From contig NZ_HG428741.1 of NCBI RefSeq assembly GCF_000380245.2, positions 995,435-1,059,434 on the forward strand: 64,000 nt of DNA. The letters are read 5' to 3'. The stretch is from Bacillus massiliigorillae (GTDB lineage Bacteria > Bacillota > Bacilli > Bacillales > DSM-1321). The notes beneath the pieces are model-generated. The model had not been told where the DNA came from. It did no database searches and was given only the letters and a program-made list of their open reading frames with translations. The position numbers were made by a program, and so were the translations under genes. This document shows positions 45,251-53,830 of this stretch, piece after piece. Positions within the stretch are counted from its first letter, which is position 1; each line of letters begins with the position of its first letter.

Positions 45251-46411
45251 ATGGTTTATACTAAAAGAGAAGCTGTGGATAAATATGGTAATGAGAATCA
45301 GAAAGCACATTTTGAAAAACATGGCAAGTTTAAAAGTAAGCATGTAGAGAATGCTGTTATAAAAACAATGGAGGAAATTTATGAATTTGTAGAGATTATT
45401 AAGAATCCTCATGGTAGTGGCAATGTATATAGAGTTGGGGTAGAAAAAGAGGAACGTTCTGTAAGAGAAGATGGTCGTATTTCAAACGGTGCTTGGAAAC
45501 CATATACAAAAAATCTTGATATTATAGTTGTTTCAGTGTTAGAGCAAGGCTTAGAAAAGGAAGATTCACAAACACTTGCTGGATGGGCATTAGATTTTGG
45601 AGTAATTAACGTTAAAACTTACGAAATATTACGTTCACGTTGGAGGGAACGTGATAGAGATAATTTTATTAAAGAATTAAAAAAAGGGAATATTATTCAA
45701 AGTGGAGAGGATAGATTAGTTGATGATTATACACTAATCGTTAAAGGTTTAATTAAACAAATTGCAGGTACATTAAACCGTATGAAAGGGTTAGGTATTA
45801 TTGAGTATTATCCTGTTCACAAAGGTAAGTTATTAAATGGTGAAGAAATTAACTTATCTGTAAGAACACATAAAGAAGCAACTAGTCTTAAACGTACATT
45901 AATGGAAAAACATGATGTAACAGATTGGTATATCTCTACATATAGAAAAACTAAAAAAACAAAAGCGTATGAAAAAGAGTTTGATGAAAAAATTGCTACA
46001 ATTACTGATGACAACGGAATTGTATTAGGATTAAGTTATTGCTTTGAAGAATATGCAATATATCTTAAAGCACGTAAAAAGAAAATCATTGCATACTTAA
46101 AAAAATATAATAAAGAAGCCATTGAACAATTTAAATTAGATGAAACTCAGTTCTTAATCCAAAATAAAGAAGATTTTCAAATGAAGCGTTTAGAGTGTGT
46201 GGTTGAAGAAGCAGAAAAAAAAGTACATGCATTTCTAAAACCAAGACTAGTTAAAGAAACTGATGAAGAGTTAGGTGGTAAATCAACATATAATACTCCT
46301 AAATTAGCTGATTATTGTGTTGATGAAGATTACTATAAATTATATTTTGATAGACTATACATTGAAAGAATTGAAGGACTACAAAAATATTATGGTTATG
46401 ATTTTTCCTAA
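45251..46411 (+). CDS. Hypothetical protein, possible replication or DNA-binding protein
   Basis: 386 residues, very Lys/Glu-rich, no signal peptide. A central stretch (ADTLAGWALDFGV-like and LIVKGLIKQIAGTLNRMKGLGIIEYYPV) has the look of a winged helix (helices followed by a β wing), and the C-terminal half is a long charged helical region. AAGGGG ribosome binding site. The regulated promoter and structured RNA upstream, and degenerate direct repeats downstream, recall plasmid initiator genes, but no Rep family motif is recognised. Confidence 0.6.
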   Translation: MVYTKREAVDKYGNENQKAHFEKHGKFKSKHVENAVIKTMEEIYEFVEIIKNPHGSGNVYRVGVEKEERSVREDGRISNGAWKPYTKNLDIIVVSVLEQGLEKEDSQTLAGWALDFGVINVKTYEILRSRWRERDRDNFIKELKKGNIIQSGEDRLVDDYTLIVKGLIKQIAGTLNRMKGLGIIEYYPVHKGKLLNGEEINLSVRTHKEATSLKRTLMEKHDVTDWYISTYRKTKKTKAYEKEFDEKIATITDDNGIVLGLSYCFEEYAIYLKARKKKIIAYLKKYNKEAIEQFKLDETQFLIQNKEDFQMKRLECVVEEAEKKVHAFLKPRLVKETDEELGGKSTYNTPKLADYCVDEDYYKLYFDRLYIERIEGLQKYYGYDFS

Positions 46412-47039
46412 TATTTAGTTTAAATAAGTGAGCTAGAAAAACGTAGTTTTAAAAAAACTCATTTTATCCTCATAATTATAACTTCAAAAAATCATGCTAT
46501 AGAGAAATTACTTTTGATAAAAGAAGAATTTTATATGATAAATTCCTTAGTTTAACACTACTGTCCATGCACTATGTTATAAAATTTAATGTGTGTGAAA
46601 TCGTTAAGTGAATCTTGTCTATAAACGTTATTTTGTGTGAATTTAAGTGCAAGCTTATTAACTTAGGAAAATTGACATATCTAGTTGAGTTAAAATGATT
46701 GTGGATAAAGACATCGATTCCACGTAGCAAAACAATGTTTTGTGTGGATTTTCTATGTGCAACCGTAATCAAGAATGAATCGTGTGTTGTTTTTAATCTA
46801 GTGATTACGTGCTGAGCCTAAATTTTCATAAAAGTTATACTTTTATGAAAGTAAGGTAGACCAAACTAAAAGTAAGAATTTTATTTAAGGTGAGGATACA
46901 CAAATAGCCATTAAGTATATAGGTAGGTAGATTCATTCATGCAAAATTAAAAGAAACTTAATTCGATACGACTAGATTAAGTTGGAAATATGTTATATTT
47001 AAAATAATTAGAGATTAACATTGAAGGATGAGTCTATTC
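46412..47039 (+). other. Intergenic region with degenerate direct repeats and a palindrome
   Basis: About 630 bp without a gene. Loosely repeated units with TTTTGTGTGRATTT followed by ...AGTGCAAG/TGTGCAAC lie at about 46589-46614, 46630-46653 and 46737-46763. A perfect 12-bp palindrome is at 46824-46850. The repeats are imperfect and could be iterons; the palindrome could be an operator for the retron genes downstream. Confidence 0.4.
46824..46850. promoter_or_regulatory. Perfect palindrome upstream of the retron
   Basis: TTTCATAAAAGT (46824-46835) and ACTTTTATGAAA (46839-46850) with a 3-base spacer, 190 bp before the PRTase gene. Operator-like; the adjacent winged-helix protein is a candidate ligand. 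Confidence 0.45.
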
Positions 47040-47930
47040 ATGGATGGAAAAATGGTGGAATATTTGCAGAAAGTGAAAGCCGATTATGATGATGAATTAT
47101 ACTTTAAAGATATAGATTCAAAATATAGAGAGTGGATTCAAAACGTTACATCAGGAACAGATAAAAAAATTTTGAATGAGCTATTTTATAATTTAAGGTT
47201 CTTTTCAAAAAAAGAAATAAAAAGTCTATTAAAAGAAAAAATGATAGTATTCAAAAAAGACAATAATAATTTTAATACTACTGCTCTTTTACCATTAACA
47301 CCGATTGATGGAAGATATAGCGGCTCAAATGAAATGATTTCATTAGTTAAGGAACTTGATATGGAAGAACAGGTAAAAGGAACACGATTATTACCATATC
47401 GAGACTCTATTATTAATGATATTAAATATGCGGATGATAGTAATACATTAATATTTATAGATGATATTTCTGGAACGGGTGGTACTGTAAGAAAATTTGT
47501 AAATTATCATCACAAAAAAATGCAGGGCAAGAAAATTGTTTTTTTATTTTTAGCAGTCACTGAACAAGCGATTGATGAATTTAATTCTCTTTCAAAATGC
47601 TATACTGAAATTGAAATTGAATTTGTCTATTGTTTTGAGTTGAAAAAATTATCGGCGATAGAAATTCTTTCAAAAGAAGAATTTGACCAATTATATAGTA
47701 TGGAAGAAGGTTTATGGGGAGAAAATAACAGAAATATATTGGGGTATGAACAATCAGAGTTATTAGTATTGTTCTCTCATAATATACCAAATAATACGGT
47801 AAGTAGTTTTTGGTATTATTCGGATAAAGATCCAGATAAGTGGAAGAGGTTGTTTGTTCGTATCACTGCTCCAAATCGTCGAAAACAAAACTACTCTAAT
47901 AAGAAGAGGAAACAAATGCCTAATGGATAA
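47040..47930 (+). CDS. Retron-associated phosphoribosyltransferase-like protein
   Basis: 296 residues. The block LIFIDDISGTGGTVRKFV (near residue 140) is the PRPP-binding loop of type I phosphoribosyltransferases, with preceding β-strand and acidic pair. N-terminal and C-terminal parts are not recognised. Published retron surveys list a class (type III, from memory) whose accessory protein has a PRTase-like domain together with a winged-helix protein, exactly this arrangement. It is the probable toxin/effector of the retron. ATG 47040 is preferred over 47028, which sits almost on the AAGGA site. Overlaps the next gene by 8 bases. Confidence 0.75.
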   Translation: MDGKMVEYLQKVKADYDDELYFKDIDSKYREWIQNVTSGTDKKILNELFYNLRFFSKKEIKSLLKEKMIVFKKDNNNFNTTALLPLTPIDGRYSGSNEMISLVKELDMEEQVKGTRLLPYRDSIINDIKYADDSNTLIFIDDISGTGGTVRKFVNYHHKKMQGKKIVFLFLAVTEQAIDEFNSLSKCYTEIEIEFVYCFELKKLSAIEILSKEEFDQLYSMEEGLWGENNRNILGYEQSELLVLFSHNIPNNTVSSFWYYSDKDPDKWKRLFVRITAPNRRKQNYSNKKRKQMPNG

Positions 47931-48252
47931 ATATAAAACAGTAATGATATTACATTATTTTAATAATGTTAGAGCTAGTTATTCCTATAATGAGTTATTA
48001 ATGTTATTTGGATTCCAGAAAGAACAATTAGATTTAATGTTAGAGGAATTATTGAAAGCGGATATGTTAAAACTTGACCAATATTTTAAACTAACTGATA
48101 AAGGATTGGATGAATTAAAGAGAATAAATTTATTAGAAGTGGATTACGATAGCGTAGATGAAGAAGAAATCTTTACACAAACTCCTATGAGTTTTACAGA
48201 AGTTTATATACCAAAAAGGTTTGATAAAAAATTTAAATCAAATATAATATAA
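47923..48252 (+). CDS. Retron-associated winged-helix protein
   Basis: 109 residues. The first 70 form a helix-turn-helix with wing (MLFGFQKEQLDLMLEELLKA, then FKLTDKGLDELKR), followed by an acidic tail (VDYDSVDEEEIF). Start ATG 47923 lies after AGAGGAAAC and overlaps the PRTase stop, so the pair is co-translated. The stop is immediately followed by the 5' repeat of the retron RNA. Possibly mediates binding of msDNA to the effector. Confidence 0.75.
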   Translation: MDKYKTVMILHYFNNVRASYSYNELLMLFGFQKEQLDLMLEELLKADMLKLDQYFKLTDKGLDELKRINLLEVDYDSVDEEEIFTQTPMSFTEVYIPKRFDKKFKSNII

Positions 48253-48439
48253 TAAGATTGTCTAGCTTCTAGATTGGCTGGGAGTCCTAGTCATAATTAA
48301 TGCTACTTTATAGCATTAGGGATTAAAAAGGAGAGCGCTTTTTAATCCCTAAAACCAAAAAAATGATCATGGTTTTATATCGACAAGCGATATTATGTTT
48401 AGTAAAACAATAAATTATAGTAGAAGCTAGATAATCTTA
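48253..48439 (+). ncRNA. Retron msr-msd RNA
   Basis: The ends are inverted repeats a1 (48253-48270) and a2 (48422-48439), 18 bp with one G-T pair. Between them are several hairpins: AATGCTA...TAGCATT (near 48299-48317), a 13-bp stem AGGGATTAAAAAG...CTTTTTAATCCCT (48318-48351), AAAACC...GGTTTT and ATATCG...CGATAT. A reverse transcriptase gene starts 13 bases after a2. This is the standard layout of a retron non-coding RNA; the msr/msd boundary and branching G were not determined. Confidence 0.85.
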
Positions 48440-48451
48440 CAGAGGAATAAT

Positions 48452-49471
48452 ATGAACTATTTAGATGAATTAAAGGTGAAATTAATTGCAAAAGGATTTT
48501 CAGATAAATATATAAAAAGATGTACCCAATATGCAGAAAATTTATATAATGAAAATTTTCCTGTGATTTTTGATGTTAAGCATTTATCAATGTTGATGGG
48601 GATAAATTACAATACGCTGTTTTATTATATAATAAATACAGAAACATTTTATAAAGAGTTTAAGATTCCTAAAAAATCTGGTGACTATAGAATTATTGAA
48701 GCACCAAGTTTGAATTTAAAAAAGATTCAAAAATGGATTCTTGATAACATATTATTACATTTTCCTGTTAATGCTTGTGCAACTGGTTTTAAAAAACAAA
48801 CTAGTATTGTAGATAATGCAAAGGTTCATGTTAATAAAGAGTTAGTTTATACCATAGATATTAAGGACTTTTTTCCATCAATCTCATTCAAAGATGTTTA
48901 TTTTTTATTTTATAATGTAGGATACTCTTCTCAGATTTCCTATGCTTTTGCTTGTTTGACTACACATTGTGGGAAATTACCTCAAGGTTCACCATGTAGT
49001 CCAACTATATCTAACATTCTCTGCAATAAAATGGATGAATCAATGAAGGTTATGGCAAATGAAATTAGTGCAAATTATTCTAGATATGCAGATGACATGA
49101 CTATATCTACTAATGACATACCTCTTTTTTTATCTAAAAGAAAAGCTTTTAAGCAAATTGTTGAGTTCTATGGTTTTAATTTAAATAATAAAAAAGAGCG
49201 TATGCAATTTAAGAACCAAGCGCAGTTTGTTACAGGGCTCTTGGTTAATAATGGTGTTCAAGTTAAAAGAGCATTTAAAAAAGAGGTTGAACAACAAATT
49301 TATTATTGTGAGAAATATGGAATATACGGTCATTTAAGAGCGAAAGGTATGGCAGAGAAGTCTTTTTTTAAAGAATATATCTATGGTAAGGTGTATTTCA
49401 TAAAGAGTGTTGAGCCAGAAGTAGCTGATCAGTTTCTTGAAAGATTAAATCGTTTACATTGGTCTTATTAA
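48452..49471 (+). CDS. Retron reverse transcriptase
   Basis: 339 residues, typical retron RT length. Fingers/palm motifs: YTIDIKDFFPSISF (motif A), PQGSPCSPTISN (motif B), catalytic YADDM at residues 212-216, and VTGLLVNNG resembling the VTG triplet that contacts the priming guanosine region in retron RTs. The upstream NACATGF matches the NAxxH-type block of retron enzymes. Makes msDNA by 2'-5' branched priming on its own RNA. AGAGGAA ribosome binding site. A terminator follows. Confidence 0.92.
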   Translation: MNYLDELKVKLIAKGFSDKYIKRCTQYAENLYNENFPVIFDVKHLSMLMGINYNTLFYYIINTETFYKEFKIPKKSGDYRIIEAPSLNLKKIQKWILDNILLHFPVNACATGFKKQTSIVDNAKVHVNKELVYTIDIKDFFPSISFKDVYFLFYNVGYSSQISYAFACLTTHCGKLPQGSPCSPTISNILCNKMDESMKVMANEISANYSRYADDMTISTNDIPLFLSKRKAFKQIVEFYGFNLNNKKERMQFKNQAQFVTGLLVNNGVQVKRAFKKEVEQQIYYCEKYGIYGHLRAKGMAEKSFFKEYIYGKVYFIKSVEPEVADQFLERLNRLHWSY

Positions 49472-49509
49472 GAGTATTTATCCAGTGATTACCTGTAAAT
49501 ATTAAAAGC

Positions 49510-49549
49510 AAAACCGCAAATTAAGAGAAGAACTTAATAGCGGTTTTTT
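49510..49549 (+). terminator. Terminator of the retron operon
   Basis: AAAACCGC and GCGGTTTT, reinforced by inner ATTAAG/CTTAAT, followed by T. Confidence 0.8.
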
Positions 49550-49599
49550 ATTATATTTAATTAGAAAATGATTTATAAAAATGTGGGGGAGTAGATAAA

Positions 49600-50136
49600 G
49601 TGAGTAATTTTGTTTTAGAAAATATAGAAAAATTGAAATCGATTCTAAATATAATTGCGGAAGACAATATTGAAATAGGTACTTACAATATTAATATTAC
49701 CAAAAGCGGGAAAGCAAATAATAAAAGTGGACCTTTCCCAAAATCTCCAGGTATTTATATATTCCATTGTAGTGAATTTAATAAATTTAATGAGAATTGG
49801 TTAGCTTTTAAAGATAAAACTAAAAAAGTTCCAAGAATTAATGAGGAACGAATAGAAATAAAAAATAAAGGTTCTAGAGTTATTTATGTAGGAAGAAGAT
49901 TTGAAAGCCTTTCAAAAAGATTAAATCAGCATTTACAAGTAAAAACTGATAAAGCTAGTACATATGCTATGTATTTAGGGAGCTTTGCTAAGTTTATTGG
50001 TGAAGAGTTAAATTTAGAAATTATGACTTTCTCATTCAATAGTGATTTAGATAATGCAAAGCAAAATATAGTTATTGCAGCATTAGAAGCTATGTTTCAT
50101 GCCGAGTTACAGCCATTAATAGGAAGTAGTAGATAA
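49600..50136 (+). CDS. GIY-YIG nuclease-like protein
   Basis: 178 residues. PGIYIFH (GIY at 51-53), RVIYVGRRFESLSKRLNQH (YVG at 96-98 with the conserved Arg shortly after) and LEAMFHAELQP (Glu near 162, the metal ligand of the family) match the GIY-YIG core with a long insert between the first two strands. A 45-residue N-terminal extension has no known fold. GTG 49600 follows GGGGGAG. It stands alone after the retron terminator; it may be an independent restriction-like gene or a retron accessory. Confidence 0.7.
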   Translation: MSNFVLENIEKLKSILNIIAEDNIEIGTYNINITKSGKANNKSGPFPKSPGIYIFHCSEFNKFNENWLAFKDKTKKVPRINEERIEIKNKGSRVIYVGRRFESLSKRLNQHLQVKTDKASTYAMYLGSFAKFIGEELNLEIMTFSFNSDLDNAKQNIVIAALEAMFHAELQPLIGSSR

Positions 50137-50486
50137 AACTAAAACAACATATAATCATTATTGAAGGTGAAAAATGTTGAACAAAACCCTTTCCACCTGC
50201 TACAATTGACTTACAAAAATAACGTAAATAATTGAACTGTAATTTAAAACCTCAATTATTAGTAGACGGCTAATAAACCTTGATATATCAACGTTTATCG
50301 TAAACGAAGTAGCACACATCAACCGCGTTGTGTATGATATTACTTCTAAGCCACCTGCTACTATTGAGTGGGAATTATAAAAAAAAGCTTAGAATCCGTA
50401 ATTTTAAAAGGGTTCTAGGCTCTTTTCTTATTCTTTTGCAAATAATCAACAAACAATCGGATGAATTAAGTTATTTAAGATGATTT
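50137..50486 (+). other. Non-coding region with gene remnant
   Basis: 350 bp. A decayed coding piece reads VAHINRVVYDITSKPPATIE and a few more residues to a stop (50309-50380). A partial duplicate of its CCACCTGCTAC(A/T)ATTGA part occurs at about 50193-50210. A terminator-like hairpin lies at 50383-50426. Confidence 0.4.
50383..50426. terminator. Terminator-like hairpin
   Basis: AAAAGCTTAGAATCC pairs imperfectly with GGTTCTAGGCTCTTTT; poly-A and poly-T flanks allow action in both directions. Confidence 0.6.
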
Positions 50487-50989
50487 TTACTTAATAAGAT
50501 TATTTACAAATGTTGCTCTCTGGTTTTCATTTTCTGTAAATGGGACTGAAATAAAAGAAGCATTATTTACTTGCCCTAAAATTTCTTCATACTCACTGTA
50601 TGCACTTTTTGAATTTTGAGAAGCTTTACCCAAGAAAGAATTAAACATCTGAGCAATTTGTTCACCAGTAACAATATTATGTTTACTCAATGATAAATAT
50701 GCTTTAGCAGTAATAATAGTGGGTGCCGGTGGTTGATTAGGTTCGGATTGTGCGAAAAAGTATAAAAGGTACTCTATTTTAGTTAATTCGTTATCTTCTT
50801 TTTCAACATATCCTTGATACCCAAATAGATCTCCATTCTTAGCTATTAGTCTAACACTGTCATTAGCTATGTATTCTCCGTTAATATTAGAATCCTTACT
50901 AACTAAGCCTTTTCCATGACCTGTGACTAATACGCCTTTTCCATTTATTAGGTCTAAATCTGCATAAAAAACATTATTAGATATAACAT
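50487..50989 (-). pseudogene. Hypothetical protein, frameshifted in this sequence
   Basis: A coding frame continues about 100 residues upstream of the short ORF that starts at 50690: ...NNVFYADLDLINGKG, VLVTGHGKGLVSKD, GDLFGYQGYVEKED, then PPAPTIITAKAYLSLSKHNIVTGEQ and on to the stop. ATG 50989, 2 bases after AAAGGAGGCG, opens in a different frame; one extra T near the start (TT at about 50984 or the T6 run near 50972) joins them to give about 167 residues. Function not recognised. Confidence 0.55.
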
Positions 50990-51429
50990 CCGCCTCCTTT
51001 TAAGTAATATATTACTATATTTTGTTATTTTTTGGAATATCAATTAAATTTGTTGATTTATTCGCTACTTCTTTATTTGAATTTGTTTATATTTTTCTTA
51101 AGTTTATCATGTTTTTAATCCATTTTTCTGCTCATAAATTAATCTGAAAATCTTACATTTTTCCTCACTCCTCTGGATTCCTACCCTTAATCTGCTCAAT
51201 CACAACATCTAACTCATCAGGACGTAAAAACTCGATCAGACTAGCCGTTTTCTAGAGCATAATCGTATAAAGTTTATAAATGTATACCTTTAAGGTTATT
51301 AGAAATACTGAGTATGTATCGTTTGTAAAATTTGTTTTTTTTATTATAAACGTTTATCTATTAGCATATACTTTTATAAACAGATTGGATGTAATTGTAA
51401 TACGAATATCAGAAAGGAGTGAATTATAA
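50990..51429 (+). other. Non-coding region upstream of the serine recombinase
   Basis: 440 bp, very AT-rich, with a minus-strand remnant (51165-51252) and, from about 51265 to 51385, several TATAAA/TTTATAAAC-like half-sites in both orientations that could be a resolvase res site. No intact gene. Confidence 0.4.
51165..51252 (-). pseudogene. C-terminal gene remnant
   Basis: The minus strand reads KTASLIEFLRPDELDVVIEQ followed by IKGRNPEE and a stop, with a stop just upstream and no start. A decayed C-terminus of a plasmid- or phage-type gene; family not recognised. Confidence 0.4.
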
Positions 51430-52055
51430 GTGAGTAAAAAACATTTTTTTATATAAGAGTATCGAGTAAAGACCAAAATGAAGCAAGACAGCTTATGGAA
51501 ATCAAAGAATTGGGTATTCATGAACGAGATATATTTATTGATAAAGAAAGCGGTAAAGACTTTAATAGACCGCAATATCAAGCCATGAAACAGTGTTTGC
51601 GTGAAGGAGACTTACTTTATGTGAAATCAATTGACCGCTTTGGAAGAAACTCTAAAGAAATAAAACGAGAATGGGAAGATATAACCCAAAATATTAAAGC
51701 AGATATAAAAGTATTAGACATGCCCTTACTCGATACAACACAATATAAAGACCAATTAGGAACTTTTGTAAGTGATTTAGTTCTCCAAGTCTTAGCCTTT
51801 GTTAGTGAGCGTGAGCGTGATAACATTTTACAACGTCAAGCTGAAGGGATAGCGATTGCAAAAGCAAAAGGTCAGCATTTAGGTAGACCGCAATTAAATT
51901 TAGGAACATTAAACATGGAACAAAGAAAAAAGTTAGATAGTAACTATCCTAAATGGAAAAGAAAAGAGATAACAGGAGTTCAGTTTATGTCTTTGTTAGA
52001 GTTGAAAAAGAACTCATTTTATAAAGTTCTTAAAGAATATGAACAAACAATTTAG
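51430..52055 (+). CDS. Serine recombinase (resolvase/invertase family), N-terminus frameshifted
   Basis: About 208 residues when repaired. GTG 51430 follows AAAGGAGTG and opens MSKKHFF, then stops; one added T in the T7 run at 51444-51450 gives ...HFFYIRVSSKDQNEARQL with the catalytic Ser in RVSS. The rest is canonical: DRFGRNSKEI, FVSERERDNILQRQAEGIAIAKAKG, HLGRP, and a C-terminal helix-turn-helix. Resembles Tn3-type resolvases and plasmid resolvases. As given, translation could only begin near 51495, without the active-site Ser. Confidence 0.8.
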
Positions 52056-52087
52056 ACATCCTTCTAGGGGTGTCATTTTCTTTTTTA
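52055..52087 (+). terminator. Terminator of the serine recombinase gene
   Basis: GACATCC (52055-52061) pairs with GGGGTGTC (52067-52074) around TTCTA, followed by a T-rich tract. Confidence 0.65.
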
Positions 52088-52616
52088 TGGGGAGGTACTT
52101 GTCATCAAAAGGAATAGAAAGATTTTGAAAATATAAGGTTGCATTACCGCTCCTACACTCACTCACGAAAAATGAGGTTATGTGAATATGAAAAGATAAT
52201 TGATTATTAAGTAAGCTTCATATAAAATTCAGATTTAATCCGAATTTTAACTTCGCTCTGGTTCTTCGCCCAACTCTATATATTTAATTATTTAAAATAA
52301 TAATAAATTAATATATAGAGTCTGCAAATCATGATTTCTTCCCATGCTTACAGCCCCAACTATTGTGTAAAAGGAGAAGTGTCTAAATTATAATTTAGAC
52401 GGTCATTTAGACGGTTGCAAAGATTTATGGTGTTGTATCAATACGAATGTTTATATCATTTAGACATTTATATGTTCGTGAATCTGTATGAATAATGTAC
52501 TTTTAAAAAAAGAGAGACAGCTTTTTGGCTATCTCCGTTCTTCAACTAACGCACCTGATAGCTTAAGTGGAATCTTTCACAATGTTTCTGGAGAAAACTA
52601 ATACTGCTGAAGGGAT
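52088..52616 (+). other. Non-coding region with repeats
   Basis: 529 bp without a gene. Contains an inverted repeat CTCTATATATTTAATT...AAATTAATATATAGAG (about 52272-52320), the TTTAGAC repeat cluster (52379-52418), and further TTTAGAC at about 52457-52466. A hairpin near 52510-52545 (AGAGACAGC...GCTATCTC) may terminate the minus-strand gene. Confidence 0.45.
52379..52418 (+). repeat. TTTAGAC repeat cluster, copy 1
   Basis: GTGTCTAAATTATAATTTAGACGG followed by TCATTTAGACGGTTGC. It contains one inverted and two direct TTTAGAC units and is nearly identical to 55284-55323. Confidence 0.75.
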
Positions 52617-53168
52617 TTAATCAATTGAATTAGCAATTTCAAGTAATACTTTTGGTGTCACTTGTTTAGAAATCCTTTCATCAATTCCAAATAAATATTG
52701 CAAATTATATTTTTCAAATACAAAAAATTTTAAAAATTTCCCGTCAATATATAAAGCATTCTGACCATCATTTAATTTGAAAAAATGTTTATTTAAACTA
52801 TCTTCAAAGGGTACTTTATTTTTAATAGGTCTAATGTCTATTTTGAAATGATTTTGTGATAATTTTTCGTTTACATAATGAATTTCAAGCATATCATTTA
52901 TTTTATATTTTTTATCTTCCCGGAATATTCCGAATTGGTGTGTGAAAGGGATAGAAGGTTGAAGAGAAGGAAGTTTTACTTTACATTTAAAATGATTTTC
53001 AAATTCCTTAACGGCATCCTCAATAGTTGTATACCCAATTTGAGTATACATTTTTTCAAGAGATGGGGGCTTATCGTTCGGATGTGCATAGACTGTCTCA
53101 CCTACTGTTACACACATTAAAATACTGAATAAAAGCAATAAATAAGGTTTACTATTGTTCAATTTCAT
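52617..53168 (-). CDS. Secreted hypothetical protein
   Basis: 183 residues from ATG 53168 (TTG 53162 has better spacing to AGGGTG and is an alternative). Sec signal peptide (YLLLLFSILMCVTVGETVYA), then a β-rich domain ending ALYIDGKFLKFFVFEKYNLQ and ISKQVTPKVLLEIANSID, similar in layout to DUF4367-type proteins. Function unknown. Part of a block of minus-strand secreted or membrane proteins in the island. Confidence 0.65.
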   Translation of the reverse strand: MKLNNSKPYLLLLFSILMCVTVGETVYAHPNDKPPSLEKMYTQIGYTTIEDAVKEFENHFKCKVKLPSLQPSIPFTHQFGIFREDKKYKINDMLEIHYVNEKLSQNHFKIDIRPIKNKVPFEDSLNKHFFKLNDGQNALYIDGKFLKFFVFEKYNLQYLFGIDERISKQVTPKVLLEIANSID

Positions 53169-53232
53169 CACCCTAAACTATATATTAGATATATTGTTCC
53201 CAAGCCTATTGCGACTATCTTTATTAAGCTAT

Positions 53233-53256
53233 CTTGCCCGTTAGTGCCATAACAAA
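53233..53256 (-). repeat. Recurrent post-gene motif, copy 1
   Basis: On the minus strand TTTGTTATGGCACTAACGGG then CAAG. Follows the gene ending at 53350. Related copies at 53803-53830 and 54259-54287. Confidence 0.6.
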
Positions 53257-53349
53257 TATAAGACTGCTTATAAGCAGCCTTGAACTTCAGCTCTAGCACC
53301 CGTTTGTTTAAGTACATTTCTTCACAAATAGATGTCATTTAACAATCTG

Positions 53350-53751
53350 TTATTTGAAGTCTATTTTTGGATAAGTTTTCAAATGTTTATAATCAATTAA
53401 TTTTCCATCTGCCGTTACGATAATTTTATCCTCTCCATAAGTAATGTGAGCACGATAATAAGGTGTAACTTTCAAAGTGATTTCATAAGCACCTCCGATT
53501 CCATTTGATTGCCTAATCTTAAGAATTTCAGTAGCATACGGAGCCCAAGTAAGGTCTTCTGGTGCATTTTTATCTTTGTTATAAATTTCAGAAATGGCTT
53601 TATCAATTGGTTTTCTTAGACTAATAATAAGTGCATATTTAAACGCCTCACATAGTTCACTATCCGACTCATTTATAGTTGCTGAATAAGCAGGTATAGT
53701 AAAATGATTTAATGAAATAAGCAATAATATAATAAAAAGAAATTTTTTCAT
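53350..53751 (-). CDS. Secreted DUF3888-like protein
   Basis: 133 residues. Signal peptide MKKFLFIILLLISLNHFTIP..., then SELCEAFKYALIISLRKPID and YYRAHITYGEDKIIVTADGK, the pattern of DUF3888 proteins common in the B. cereus group. Function unknown. AGGTGAAAACG ribosome binding site. Confidence 0.7.
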   Translation of the reverse strand: MKKFLFIILLLISLNHFTIPAYSATINESDSELCEAFKYALIISLRKPIDKAISEIYNKDKNAPEDLTWAPYATEILKIRQSNGIGGAYEITLKVTPYYRAHITYGEDKIIVTADGKLIDYKHLKTYPKIDFK

Positions 53752-53802
53752 AACGTTTTCACCTATTGTTAGCTTCCCAACAATTAAAGGTAATATTCCA
53801 CA

Positions 53803-53830
53803 AACCTGCCGTTAGTGCTATAACAAAACT
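53803..53830 (-). repeat. Recurrent post-gene motif, copy 2
   Basis: Minus strand TTTTGTTATAGCACTAACGG then CAGGTT; begins right at the stop of the 53829 gene. Confidence 0.6.

Noticed and set aside
51354..51581. Minus-strand 75-residue frame upstream of the serine recombinase
   Set aside because: Overlaps the recombinase 5' end and its probable res site; no ribosome binding site.
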